Source: Crocinitomicaceae bacterium (GTDB taxonomy: Bacteria > Bacteroidota > Bacteroidia > Flavobacteriales_D > Crocinitomicaceae). Taken from it: a stretch of DNA of 64,000 nucleotides. Shown here piece by piece: positions 35,098-42,374 of the stretch. Location: contig JADJEU010000020.1 in assembly GCA_016709005.1 (NCBI GenBank), forward strand, positions 372,001-436,000. Direction: 5' to 3'. Every line of letters begins with the position of its first letter. Within the stretch, counting starts at the first letter, position 1. The position numbers were made by a program, and so were the translations under genes. Below the pieces are notes generated by a model. It was given only the letters and a program-made list of their open reading frames with translations. It did not search any database and was not told where the DNA came from.

Positions 35098-35220
35098 AAA
35101 AGTCTTCCCTTTTAAAAGATTCAGTAAGAAAAAAATTTGAAAGTCTTCCCTTTGGGAAGATTTAGATGCTAAAAAAATAATCTTTTTTGAAAGTCTTCCC
35201 TTTGGGAAGATTTAGATGGG
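35098..35220. repeat. Three direct copies of a GAAAGTCTTCCCTTTGGGAAGA element
   Basis: GAAAGTCTTCCCTTTGGGAA with following GATTTAGATG occurs at 35139-35168 and 35189-35218, exactly the same in both, 50 bases apart. A degenerate copy (AAAAGTCTTCCCTTTTAAAA) begins at 35098. Each unit is itself a small palindrome (TCTTCCC/GGGAAGA). Confidence 0.8.
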
Positions 35221-35230
35221 AGAAAAAAAA

Positions 35231-35330
35231 GTGGGTAAGCTACCTGTATCGCACCGCTCAACCATCTACCCTTGCTGTATTCCTACCCTGGGGGATTCGA
35301 CGGGAGCTGGTCGTACAGGACTTACCCGGC
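35231..35330 (-). ncRNA. ffs: Signal recognition particle RNA (4.5S type)
   Basis: On the minus strand the sequence folds as a bacterial SRP RNA hairpin of about 98 nucleotides. The 5' end GGGTAAGTCCTGTA pairs with the 3' end TACAGGTAGCTTACCC. The Ffh-binding domain IV is clear: CCCAGGGTAGGAATACAGCA followed by AGGGTAGA, containing the GGAA tetraloop and the conserved ACAGCA side. A run of T follows the 3' end as a terminator, and a consensus promoter lies directly upstream. The product forms the signal recognition particle with Ffh for co-translational membrane targeting. Ends are set by the pairing and are good to a few bases. Confidence 0.9.
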
Positions 35331-35331
35331 G

Positions 35332-35365
35332 CAAAAGTAGGAAACATTCATGAATTGATGTGCAA
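35332..35365 (-). promoter_or_regulatory. Promoter of the SRP RNA gene
   Basis: On the minus strand, TTG (35363-35365), 23 bases, TACTTTTG (35332-35339), then the RNA begins within about 5 bases. This matches the Bacteroidota consensus. Confidence 0.7.
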
Positions 35366-35390
35366 CTTTTCAGAAAACAACACATAAAAA

Positions 35391-35422
35391 AAATCCGATT
35401 GAATTTCTTCAACCGGATTTTT
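35391..35422 (-). terminator. Terminator of the T9SS protease gene
   Basis: AATCCGATTGAA pairs with TTCAACCGGATT around a TTTC loop with one mismatch; T-runs lie on both sides, so it could act in both directions. It is 20 bases below the protease stop. Confidence 0.8.
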
Positions 35423-35442
35423 ATATACTGAAGCAGTATTTT

Positions 35443-37902
35443 TTAGTGCTTAATCACTTTGCGTGTAAGGGTTCCCTCACTTGATTTAATCGTCACAAAA
35501 TAAATACCTGCACTCTCGTTCGTCATGTTGATTGTTACTATTCCATTTACCGGAACTACAACCGCAACAATTCTTCCGGTCACATCGCTTAACTCGATAG
35601 ATTGAATTTCAATGCCAACCTTGCTTAGATTAATATTAAGTATTCCATTAGTTGGATTTGGGTAGATGCTTACCTGATCAACACCATTTTCTTCCAAATT
35701 GGCGGAAGAAACGATGTTGACGACATAATCTTCTGTCTCTCCATAAACTTCTGTTCCACAAGGTGTGATTGTGCCATCTGATGGCTGGTAAGACATTTTT
35801 ACACGCATCACCACTGAACCAGTAACCGCAGTTACCGGCACCGTAACACTAAAAACATTTGACCATGGGTCTGAAACCAATACATAGGCTACTTGTTCTA
35901 AGGCATCGTTAAAATCACCATCGTCATTCCAATCAATCCAAGCCGCAATTTCATCATTTGTATAGGCTGAACCATCTGTTCCACCAATTGCCGGGGTAAT
36001 TGTCAAATCATACGATTGACCTTTGGTAACAGTAGTACTGAGACTTGAATAGTTGGTATAGTTGGCACAGCCCGTATTACTATTAATGCTATTAAATTCT
36101 ACCACAGAAATAAATTCATCTGCAGCCTCACAAGTCATGGTTGAAGTTGAAGTACACGGTGCGCTTGAGCCTGATGTTACCTGAATGTAATTTGTTTTTA
36201 CCTCAGCATCTGATCCCTGTAAATTTGTTGCCGTAAGTGTGATCGAATAAAATCCTACGGTTGTAAAAGTCACCTGCGGGTTTTGAGATGATGCACTGGT
36301 CGCTCCTGCATAAGTCCAACCAGTAGCTGGTGCTATTACCCAAGCCCATGAAGTTGGAGCACCCGTTGACAAATCAGTAAAAGTCACTGTTGTGCCTGAA
36401 GTCACAGTAGTTGCGCTGGCAGTGAACTGTGCAGTTGGCGCCACTGGTGAACACGGTGCATAAGTTCCATCCAATGTTGTTGCTCCAGTTCCACCCGGAT
36501 CTAACCACGGTTCTAATTTTGAACTGTTCGTTGTTCCGTCTGAAGCCCAGGCTTTGTCAAATTTTCCATAAAGATCTGGCGCTGTTGGTGTGGAACAATA
36601 TGATGAGCCACCAGAAAGATGTCCAACAATTCTTCCGCTCTGATTAAAAATTGGTGATCCGGATGAACCGCCTTCAGTTACGCTGTGTCCATTTGTTGTT
36701 GACGCCCAGGTTACTCTCCAATGTGCATTAGCCCAACCACTGTTATAGGTATCGGTAACTAATGCTGATGTATAAGTAGAAACTTTTTTCTCATCACCAG
36801 AAGGATGGTGGAAACTTACACCTGAAGTTGCACCAGTTGTTGCACGACTCCATCCCGCAAAATAAGCATCGTATGCTAACGGAATGGAAGTATTCAATTC
36901 TATCAGAGCAAAATCTGCACCGTCTACATTACTTCCGGTTGAAGCAAGGTGAGTACCTAAAGAAGAAGATGCTCTGAAAATTCCGCCTGACATGGTCTCT
37001 GATTGTGCTCCACTGTATGTCCCTGTATTAGACGGCTCACATGTAGGACGTTGATAATTAAAATACCAAACGTGACCAGCAATATCTGAACTTGCATTTG
37101 GTTCACCGCAATGGTTTGCAGTTAAAATATATGGTGTGCAATCATTATCTGTATTGTTGATTACTGATCCTGAACAAACATAAGTTCCGCCAGCAACGAA
37201 AGAATAATGAACCGCAGCATCACGTTGTGCTGTCCAGGCTGATCCCTCTGCGCAATTGGCATCCACCATACAGCTTCCATGTGCACGGTCTTCTGAAATT
37301 TCACCCGCTGATTCAAAATGAGCAAGGCGTGATTCAAACCCTCTGTAGTAGTATGCAATCTCATTGATCTCCATGGTCGGCAACTCAGTGCTGCCGGCAG
37401 GCATATAATATTCCAAAGTCAAAAGATCGCCCTGAATAATTTCCATAGACTGAAAAGTGGGTGTACTTGAAGTATATGCACCTACATATTGAGAATGTCT
37501 ATGATTGTACGCATGTAATTTTCCACCAGCCGGAATTTGAACCGGAGAAGAAAAATACAAACTCAATCCGGTAGCATTTGGAATACGAATTCCCATTCTC
37601 CAGATTTTATCTCCGTTTGGAAGTTCAAGCCAAGTTCCAGAATTAAGCATGTTGTAGGAAACCGGAATATTAATTCCAACACGATAAGGTTTTCCCTTCT
37701 CATCATTCTCTGCATCTTCGAGACGCACTGCATCCATATCTGGAGCAAGCAGCTCATGCGTTTGGTAAGCAGCATCAAATGGATTCGTTTGATCAAATAA
37801 TGTTTTTTGAAAAGAGGTTGGAAGGCCACCTTCACTAATTTGAGAATTTGATAAAAGTGAAAATCCAACGCAGGTAAGAAGCGTAAGTAATTTTTTTTTC
37901 AT
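35443..37902 (-). CDS. T9SS-secreted trypsin-like (lysyl endopeptidase-like) serine protease
   Basis: An 819-residue secreted protease. Signal peptide MKKKLLTLLTCVGFSLLSNS; residues about 25-220 form a propeptide-like region. The S1 domain has the His in YILTANHCG, the Asp in GADFALIEL and the Ser in TEGGSSGSPIFNQSG, followed by IVGHLSGGSSYC; this set resembles Lys-C-type lysyl endopeptidases. A PKD domain (about 490-575, FTDLSTGAPTSWAW) and a GEVED domain (about 590-720, WIDWNDDGDFNDALE, YGETEDYVV) follow. The final 80 residues (VSIYPNPTNGILNIN to TRKVIKH) are a T9SS type A sorting domain. It likely digests environmental protein outside the cell. Confidence 0.92.
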   Translation of the reverse strand: MKKKLLTLLTCVGFSLLSNSQISEGGLPTSFQKTLFDQTNPFDAAYQTHELLAPDMDAVRLEDAENDEKGKPYRVGINIPVSYNMLNSGTWLELPNGDKIWRMGIRIPNATGLSLYFSSPVQIPAGGKLHAYNHRHSQYVGAYTSSTPTFQSMEIIQGDLLTLEYYMPAGSTELPTMEINEIAYYYRGFESRLAHFESAGEISEDRAHGSCMVDANCAEGSAWTAQRDAAVHYSFVAGGTYVCSGSVINNTDNDCTPYILTANHCGEPNASSDIAGHVWYFNYQRPTCEPSNTGTYSGAQSETMSGGIFRASSSLGTHLASTGSNVDGADFALIELNTSIPLAYDAYFAGWSRATTGATSGVSFHHPSGDEKKVSTYTSALVTDTYNSGWANAHWRVTWASTTNGHSVTEGGSSGSPIFNQSGRIVGHLSGGSSYCSTPTAPDLYGKFDKAWASDGTTNSSKLEPWLDPGGTGATTLDGTYAPCSPVAPTAQFTASATTVTSGTTVTFTDLSTGAPTSWAWVIAPATGWTYAGATSASSQNPQVTFTTVGFYSITLTATNLQGSDAEVKTNYIQVTSGSSAPCTSTSTMTCEAADEFISVVEFNSINSNTGCANYTNYSSLSTTVTKGQSYDLTITPAIGGTDGSAYTNDEIAAWIDWNDDGDFNDALEQVAYVLVSDPWSNVFSVTVPVTAVTGSVVMRVKMSYQPSDGTITPCGTEVYGETEDYVVNIVSSANLEENGVDQVSIYPNPTNGILNINLSKVGIEIQSIELSDVTGRIVAVVVPVNGIVTINMTNESAGIYFVTIKSSEGTLTRKVIKH

Positions 37903-38179
37903 AGTGTATTCGTTAAGTTCTTTGAGGTTGATTGAATTACCTAACCGAAAAATGTATTATGCCAAAAACACCTGTTTAATCGTTGTAAAGGTCGTTTAGA
38001 ATTAAATTCAGATTGAACAATTTCAGGTCATCGAGTTATCAATGGAAAATCAACAATTGAAAATGTCATCAATCTCAACGATTTAGATTAATAAGTCCGT
38101 CACAACCCAACCTCCATGCAATTTTATTTTTGCGGTTTTCGATCAGATAAAATTCAACCGAAACGGCAAATTCAAGCGG

Positions 38180-39190
38180 CTATAGATAAGTTTCCTGCAT
38201 AGCATTTGCGATTGATTGTATTTCGGACCGCAGTGCCTTTGGCTTTATCACTTCTATTTGAGCACCATATGAAAGAATCGTTCGCTTTAGCTCCTCTGAA
38301 ACAATGACCTTTAATTCAAACGTGTTTCGGTTAGCTCCTTCTTTTACTAAACGCTGACTTGCATGCAGTGGTTGGGATTCAATGTATTTGGATCCCACTT
38401 TATCCATCTTAAAATGAATTTCTTCAGGCTCAGTTTCATTTGCGGTGATACCAATTGAATGTTTGAAATAATGATCCGGATCAAAATCAACCGGTTTATA
38501 ATGATGTTCTTTTGTGAGTACAAGATTTTTGATTCTGTCCAATCCAAACGTGATTACCTTTCCTTTATCCATTGCAAAACAAATCAGGTACCATCTGTTC
38601 CGATATTCTTTTAGTAACAAGGGTAATACTTTGCGCGCTTTTGCTTTTTCAGTTGCATAACTTGCGTAATCAAATGTGACGATCGATTTATCCTTAATCG
38701 CCTTCAGTAAAACGGGGAGTAATTCAGAACCCGGTGTTTCAGAAACCGTTTCAAACTGCACAAATTTATCTACGGCTGAATCAAGCGGATTATCGGTGAT
38801 GTGAACACGGTCAAATATTTTTCCAATGGCATAACCAAAGTTTTTGAAGATGCCCAAATCTTTAAATTGCATGAGTGTTTTGGTTGCAAATTTGATGGCG
38901 TCAATATCATCTTCTGACAACGGAATTTTTTCAATGCTGAATTCAGGATCATCATAAAAATATCCTTTATGCACTTTTGAATATTTAATCGGCGCGTCAA
39001 ATTCTTCGCGCATCGCAAACATATCTTTTTCAATCGTAGAGTCACAAATGTCAGATCCGCCGGTTGAGCCGTATAACGCTTCTTCACATGCTTTTCGCAA
39101 ATCATCTTTGGATGGAAAGGTTCTGGCTGAGTTTCTCAGACACCGGTCTATCACTCTGTATCGAAGCTGTGCGTTCTTAATCTTTGACAT
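38180..39190 (-). CDS. WYL-domain transcriptional regulator
   Basis: A 336-residue regulator. The N-terminal part (1-90) is a winged HTH (LRYRVIDRCLRNSARTFPSK, DSTIEKDMFAMREEF). The central WYL domain (about 150-240) has IVTFDYASYATEKAKARKV, LKEYRNRWYLICFAMDKGK and TFGLDRIKNL, and a WCX-like domain ends the protein. WYL proteins sense ligands such as nucleic acid fragments or nucleotides and often act in DNA-damage or phage-defence control. No defence genes are next to it; a divergent NlpC/P60 gene starts 53 bases away. Confidence 0.9.
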   Translation of the reverse strand: MSKIKNAQLRYRVIDRCLRNSARTFPSKDDLRKACEEALYGSTGGSDICDSTIEKDMFAMREEFDAPIKYSKVHKGYFYDDPEFSIEKIPLSEDDIDAIKFATKTLMQFKDLGIFKNFGYAIGKIFDRVHITDNPLDSAVDKFVQFETVSETPGSELLPVLLKAIKDKSIVTFDYASYATEKAKARKVLPLLLKEYRNRWYLICFAMDKGKVITFGLDRIKNLVLTKEHHYKPVDFDPDHYFKHSIGITANETEPEEIHFKMDKVGSKYIESQPLHASQRLVKEGANRNTFELKVIVSEELKRTILSYGAQIEVIKPKALRSEIQSIANAMQETYL

Positions 39191-39229
39191 TTTGTTACTT
39201 TTTAGAAGGATTAAAGTTATAAAACATAT

Positions 39230-39237
39230 TACTTTTG
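39230..39237 (+). promoter_or_regulatory. TAnnTTTG box directly upstream of the NlpC/P60 gene
   Basis: TACTTTTG ends 6 bases before the ATG at 39244, implying a leaderless or near-leaderless mRNA. The upstream TTG is not clear. Confidence 0.4.
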
Positions 39238-39243
39238 TATGTT

Positions 39244-39714
39244 ATGAAACGAACTTTAGTTGCCATATTGCTCGTTTTCTCTTTGACAGGAAGAAGTCAC
39301 GAGCTTGAACAAACTGCCCTCCGGGACAGTATTGTCAGATTTGCTGAAAGCTATTTAGGCACGCCTTATCTCTACGCAGGCGCTTCTGAAAAAGGTTTTG
39401 ACTGCACCGGTTTTGTTTATTTTGTCTTTAATCATTTTGGAATTAAAACCTCACGATCCAGTTCTGGCTTTGAAAATTCAGAAGGATTTACTGAAACAGA
39501 AAAAGCTCAAATTGGTGATATCATTCTTTTTACCGGAACAAATTCTGAAATCAGAAAAGTGGGGCACGCCGGAATCGTATATAAAAATACAGACAACAAA
39601 CTCTATTTCATTCACAGCTCTTCTTCCAAAAATCATTTTGGTGTTACCATAACTTGTTTTACAGATAGCCCCGGTTATCAAAAAAGATATTTACGCGTGA
39701 TTAATATTCTATGA
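39244..39714 (+). CDS. NlpC/P60 family cell-wall hydrolase
   Basis: A 156-residue secreted papain-like hydrolase. Signal peptide MKRTLVAILLVFSLTGRS. The NlpC/P60 domain has LGTPYLYAGASEKGFDCTGF with the catalytic Cys, IGDIILFTG, then VGHAGIVY with the catalytic His and FIHSSSSK with the third polar residue. These enzymes cut the peptidoglycan stem peptide, usually D-gamma-Glu to diamino acid. The ATG at 39244 is chosen over one three codons earlier, as it begins the signal peptide. Its stop overlaps the start of the next gene (ATGA). Confidence 0.92.
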   Translation: MKRTLVAILLVFSLTGRSHELEQTALRDSIVRFAESYLGTPYLYAGASEKGFDCTGFVYFVFNHFGIKTSRSSSGFENSEGFTETEKAQIGDIILFTGTNSEIRKVGHAGIVYKNTDNKLYFIHSSSSKNHFGVTITCFTDSPGYQKRYLRVINIL

Positions 39715-40304
39715 AATACCTAGTTTTTATTTTTTGTCTGACACTTTTTGTTTCCTGCGGAGATGATCAAAACCAAAGCAATTCTTCTGATAATTCTAAC
39801 TCAGAAATCAGTTTAGGAGACACCTGTGATTGCAATGAACTTGTGATTGATTCTTTGGGTAATCATCTTTTAAATGACAAAGCCTTTACCGGAATTTGCA
39901 TGAGCAATTATCAAGGCACCGATTCAAAATATTTAGAAAAAAATCTCCTCAACGGGCGCTTACACGGCAAGGTAGAATATTACGATCGTGAAGGTCAAAT
40001 TATTCTTCAGGAATTTTATGAAGATGGAAATCAAAAACGCACCGGTGGTTCTGACGGTGCAACAACCTGTGATTGTTCTGAATTAGAAACACAAGTTGTT
40101 CAAGGTGTGAATGTCTACAAACTTGATAATGTTCCTTTCACCGGCAAATGCGAAAAATTCTACGACGGTGAAAAACAAGTCTATATGGAAAGCAACTACA
40201 AAAAAGGCTTGCTGCATGGCTACACCGTCTATTACAATCGTGACGGCTCAACCATCCTCATGGAAAAATATGAGAACGGTGAAGTTGTAAGTGCGATACA
40301 CTAA
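39711..40304 (+). CDS. YwqK/MORN-like repeat lipoprotein
   Basis: A 197-residue lipoprotein with lipobox LFVSCGDD after MKYLVFIFCLTLF. Two similar halves follow, each with a CDCxEL start (TCDCNELVIDSLG and TCDCSELETQVVQ), an F-TG-C segment and MORN-like hairpins (NGRLHGKVEYYDREGQIIL, KKGLLHGYTVYYNRDGSTIL). The repeats are of the type called YwqK antitoxin-like in databases; a real antitoxin role here is doubtful because it is a lipoprotein. It overlaps the NlpC/P60 gene by four bases, so the two probably act together in the envelope. Confidence 0.8.
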   Translation: MKYLVFIFCLTLFVSCGDDQNQSNSSDNSNSEISLGDTCDCNELVIDSLGNHLLNDKAFTGICMSNYQGTDSKYLEKNLLNGRLHGKVEYYDREGQIILQEFYEDGNQKRTGGSDGATTCDCSELETQVVQGVNVYKLDNVPFTGKCEKFYDGEKQVYMESNYKKGLLHGYTVYYNRDGSTILMEKYENGEVVSAIH

Positions 40305-40310
40305 AATAAT

Positions 40311-40680
40311 CTCGCGCTCGTCTGCGACGAGTGTGTATCTTAAAAAGTTAACGAGATGGTAGCGTTTGTAACGCGGATAAATTTTTCACCGCAGAGGCGC
40401 AGAGAGCGCAGAGGTTCCAAAAAGTCCTTCAATTCAAATAAGTCGCCTTTGCGTCAGTTCTTTGACGACCAGATGATGACTTGTTTTTTTCTCTAACCCT
40501 TAACTCTGCGTCCTTTGCGCCTCTGCGGTGAGTCTACTTCTTCATTCAACACTGCCTTTGTGAAACTTCTTTTCCTTTGTGCAACTTTGCGCCCCCGCTA
40601 AAGCTTAAGCGACACGCGGTATGACATAGCTATACCGCAAAGCACACAAAGAAGACACAAAGGTTCACTAAGAAATTCTT
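40311..40680. repeat. Long direct repeat, left copy beside gtrA
   Basis: This holds a hairpin (CTCGTCTGCGACGAG), ACCGCAGAGGCGCAGAGAGC, the fixed centre GTTCCAAAAAGTCCTTCAAT and GACGACCAGATGATGACTT, then CTCTGCGTCCTTTGCGCCTC and ACTTCTTCATTCAACACTGC. The same series recurs 1 kb downstream with about nine of ten bases the same by eye. It is a large version of the CCGCAGAGGCG element. No gene is present between 40305 and 40744. Confidence 0.85.
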
Positions 40681-40744
40681 CCATCAAAAATATTCCTCCC
40701 AAAATCCCGTTCACCCACTACCTTTGTTGCTGCGCACAAAAAAA

Positions 40745-41215
40745 ATGAAAGACTTACTCATTCGATTTATTGATTCATTCTACTTTTTAGTAAGGTTCTT
40801 CATGCCATTGAAAACCTATCGTTATGCAGTTTGTGGCGGAAGCAATTTAGTTTTTGACACCGTACTTTATTTTGTTTTTTACAATTTCATTTTTGCAAAA
40901 CAAAATGTGGATTTGATTTTTGTGGTATTGAGTCCGCACATTGCATCTTTGTTTTTTGTTTTTCCAATCACATTTATTACCGGGTTTTTACTCAATAAAT
41001 TCATCACCTTTCAAGACTCACAATTACGCTGGCAAGTACAATTTTTCAGATACCTGATTGTTGGAATGGGTGCTTTACTGCTGGCGTATCTGGTCATGAA
41101 ATTACTGGTAGATGGTTTAGGATTTTATCCTACGCCGTCACGTTTTTTGACTATTCTGATTACGGTGACGTACAGTTATATTTTGCAGAATAAATTTAGT
41201 TTTCGGGTTAATTAG
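40745..41215 (+). CDS. GtrA family membrane protein
   Basis: A 156-residue polytopic protein with four hydrophobic helices. GtrA family marks are RYAVCGGSNLVFDTVLYFVF, FITGFLLNKFITFQDS and RYLIVGMGALLLAYLVMKLL, and the ending SYILQNKFSFRVN. GtrA proteins are thought to flip undecaprenyl-linked sugars for cell-surface glycosylation. The ATG at 40745 is preferred; seven codons upstream are open. A TACCTTTG box lies at 40719-40726. No glycosyltransferase gene is adjacent, unusual for the family, and the gene is flanked on both sides by long direct repeats. Confidence 0.88.
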   Translation: MKDLLIRFIDSFYFLVRFFMPLKTYRYAVCGGSNLVFDTVLYFVFYNFIFAKQNVDLIFVVLSPHIASLFFVFPITFITGFLLNKFITFQDSQLRWQVQFFRYLIVGMGALLLAYLVMKLLVDGLGFYPTPSRFLTILITVTYSYILQNKFSFRVN

Positions 41216-41222
41216 CACGTAC

Positions 41223-41640
41223 TCTTCTTCGTGCAACTTCTTTTCCTTTTTGGAACTTTGCGCCTCCGCTAAAGCTTCAGCGACACGCGGTGTGAAATAG
41301 CGATCTACTCCTCGCGCTCGTCTGTGACGAGTGTGTATCTTCAAAAGTTAACGAGATGATAGCGTTTGCAACGCGGCTAAATTTTTCACCGCAGAGGCGC
41401 AAAGAGCGCAGAGGTTCCAAAAAGTCCTTCAATTAAAATCAGTCGCCTTTGTGTCTGTTCCTTGACGACCAGATGATGACTTATTTTTTTCTCTGACCAC
41501 TTAACTCTGCGTCCTTTGCGCCTCTGCGGTGAGTCTACTTCTTCATTCAACACTGCCTTTGTGAAACTTACTTTCCTTTGTGCAACTTTGTGACCGAGCT
41601 ATTACACAAAGCACACGAAGAAGACACAAAGATTTCACAA
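41223..41640. repeat. Long direct repeat, right copy beside gtrA
   Basis: From 41311 to about 41600 it copies the 40311 repeat in the same order and orientation. Just before it (41231-41303) a further piece, CTTCTTTTCCTTTTTGGAAC and CTAAAGCTTCAGCGACACGC, copies the end of the left repeat. So the right side has the tail first and then the body. No gene lies between 41216 and 41661. Confidence 0.85.
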
Positions 41641-41661
41641 AGAAAAAAACAGATTTTCTTA

Positions 41662-41793
41662 TTAATCACACCCACAATCCCCCCCACTTCCACAGCTCTT
41701 TTTCTTTTTGCGTTTGCCAACCGCTAAATAAATTAAATAGCCAATTGCACCTGCAAACAGAACAAAAACGAGTATGGTTTGGAAGTCTAGCAT
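41662..41793 (-). CDS. FeoB-associated Cys-rich membrane protein
   Basis: A 43-residue protein starting MLDFQTILVFVLFAGAIGYL, one transmembrane helix, then a basic stretch GKRKKKKSCGSGGDCGCD with four Cys near the C-terminus. This matches the small FeoB-associated Cys-rich proteins encoded next to feoB in many Bacteroidota. Its ATG overlaps the feoB stop by one base (TGATG). The Cys cluster could bind iron or sense it near the transporter pore, which is inference. It is too short for common ORF length limits. Confidence 0.85.
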   Translation of the reverse strand: MLDFQTILVFVLFAGAIGYLIYLAVGKRKKKKSCGSGGDCGCD

Positions 41794-42374
41794 CAGGCTA
41801 AAAATTGATAGGCAAGCATGGCTGAAAAATACGCAAGCGCGGTCATGTACACAAACTGAATAATGGTCCAGCGATAGGATTGTGTTTCTTTATACGTAAC
41901 GGCAACCGTGCTTAAACATTGTAAGGAGAAGGCATAAAATAAAAGCAACGAAACTGAGGTGGCTAAAGAAAAAATTGGCAAGCCTGTATTTGGATTTTTT
42001 TCTTGTTTCAATCGATCCACAATTTTCATTTCTTCTTCTGAACCTATGGTGTAAATGGTAGAAATAGTTCCAACAAAAACTTCACGGGCTGAGAGGGATG
42101 CAATAATTGCAATTCCAATTTTCCAGTCGTAGCCCAGCGGTCTGATCGCAGGTTCAATGCCATGTCCAATCATTCCTAAAAAAGAAGTTTCTAATTTTCG
42201 GGCCTCTATTAATTGATCTTTTTCTTCAGCGCTTGCAGTTGGATTATTTGTTGTTACATAATCATCTGCGGCTTTAAAATCACTCATGCCATTTGTAGCC
42301 AGCACAAATAAAATGATGGAAGTTGCCACAATAATTTTTCCGGCATTCCACAAAAGGCTTTCACACTCGTCCAA
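41793..42374 (-). CDS. feoB: FeoB, C-terminal fragment (frameshifted gene)
   Basis: The last part of the ferrous iron transporter: LLWNAGKIIVATSIILFVLA, then SFLGMIGHGIEPAIRPLGYDW with the conserved G-x-x-PxxxPLG-type helix, IASLSAREVFVGTISTIY, and the final helices ATSVSLLLFYAFSLQCLSTV and IQFVYMTALAYFSAMLAYQ. The first few residues of this frame overlap the N-terminal fragment. One extra T in the T4 run (plus-strand AAAA at 42352-42355) would give VKAFLWNAGK and restore a single FeoB of about 700 residues. Confidence 0.87.
   Translation of the reverse strand: MDECESLLWNAGKIIVATSIILFVLATNGMSDFKAADDYVTTNNPTASAEEKDQLIEARKLETSFLGMIGHGIEPAIRPLGYDWKIGIAIIASLSAREVFVGTISTIYTIGSEEEMKIVDRLKQEKNPNTGLPIFSLATSVSLLLFYAFSLQCLSTVAVTYKETQSYRWTIIQFVYMTALAYFSAMLAYQFLA

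Noticed and set aside
35098..35220. Direct repeats that could suggest a CRISPR array
   Set aside because: Only two exact copies and one degenerate copy, with 20-base spacers of AT-rich sequence that are not unique spacer-like, and no cas genes nearby.
35187..35387. Plus-strand ORF of 66 codons
   Set aside because: It covers the SRP RNA gene on the other strand and has no protein-like features.
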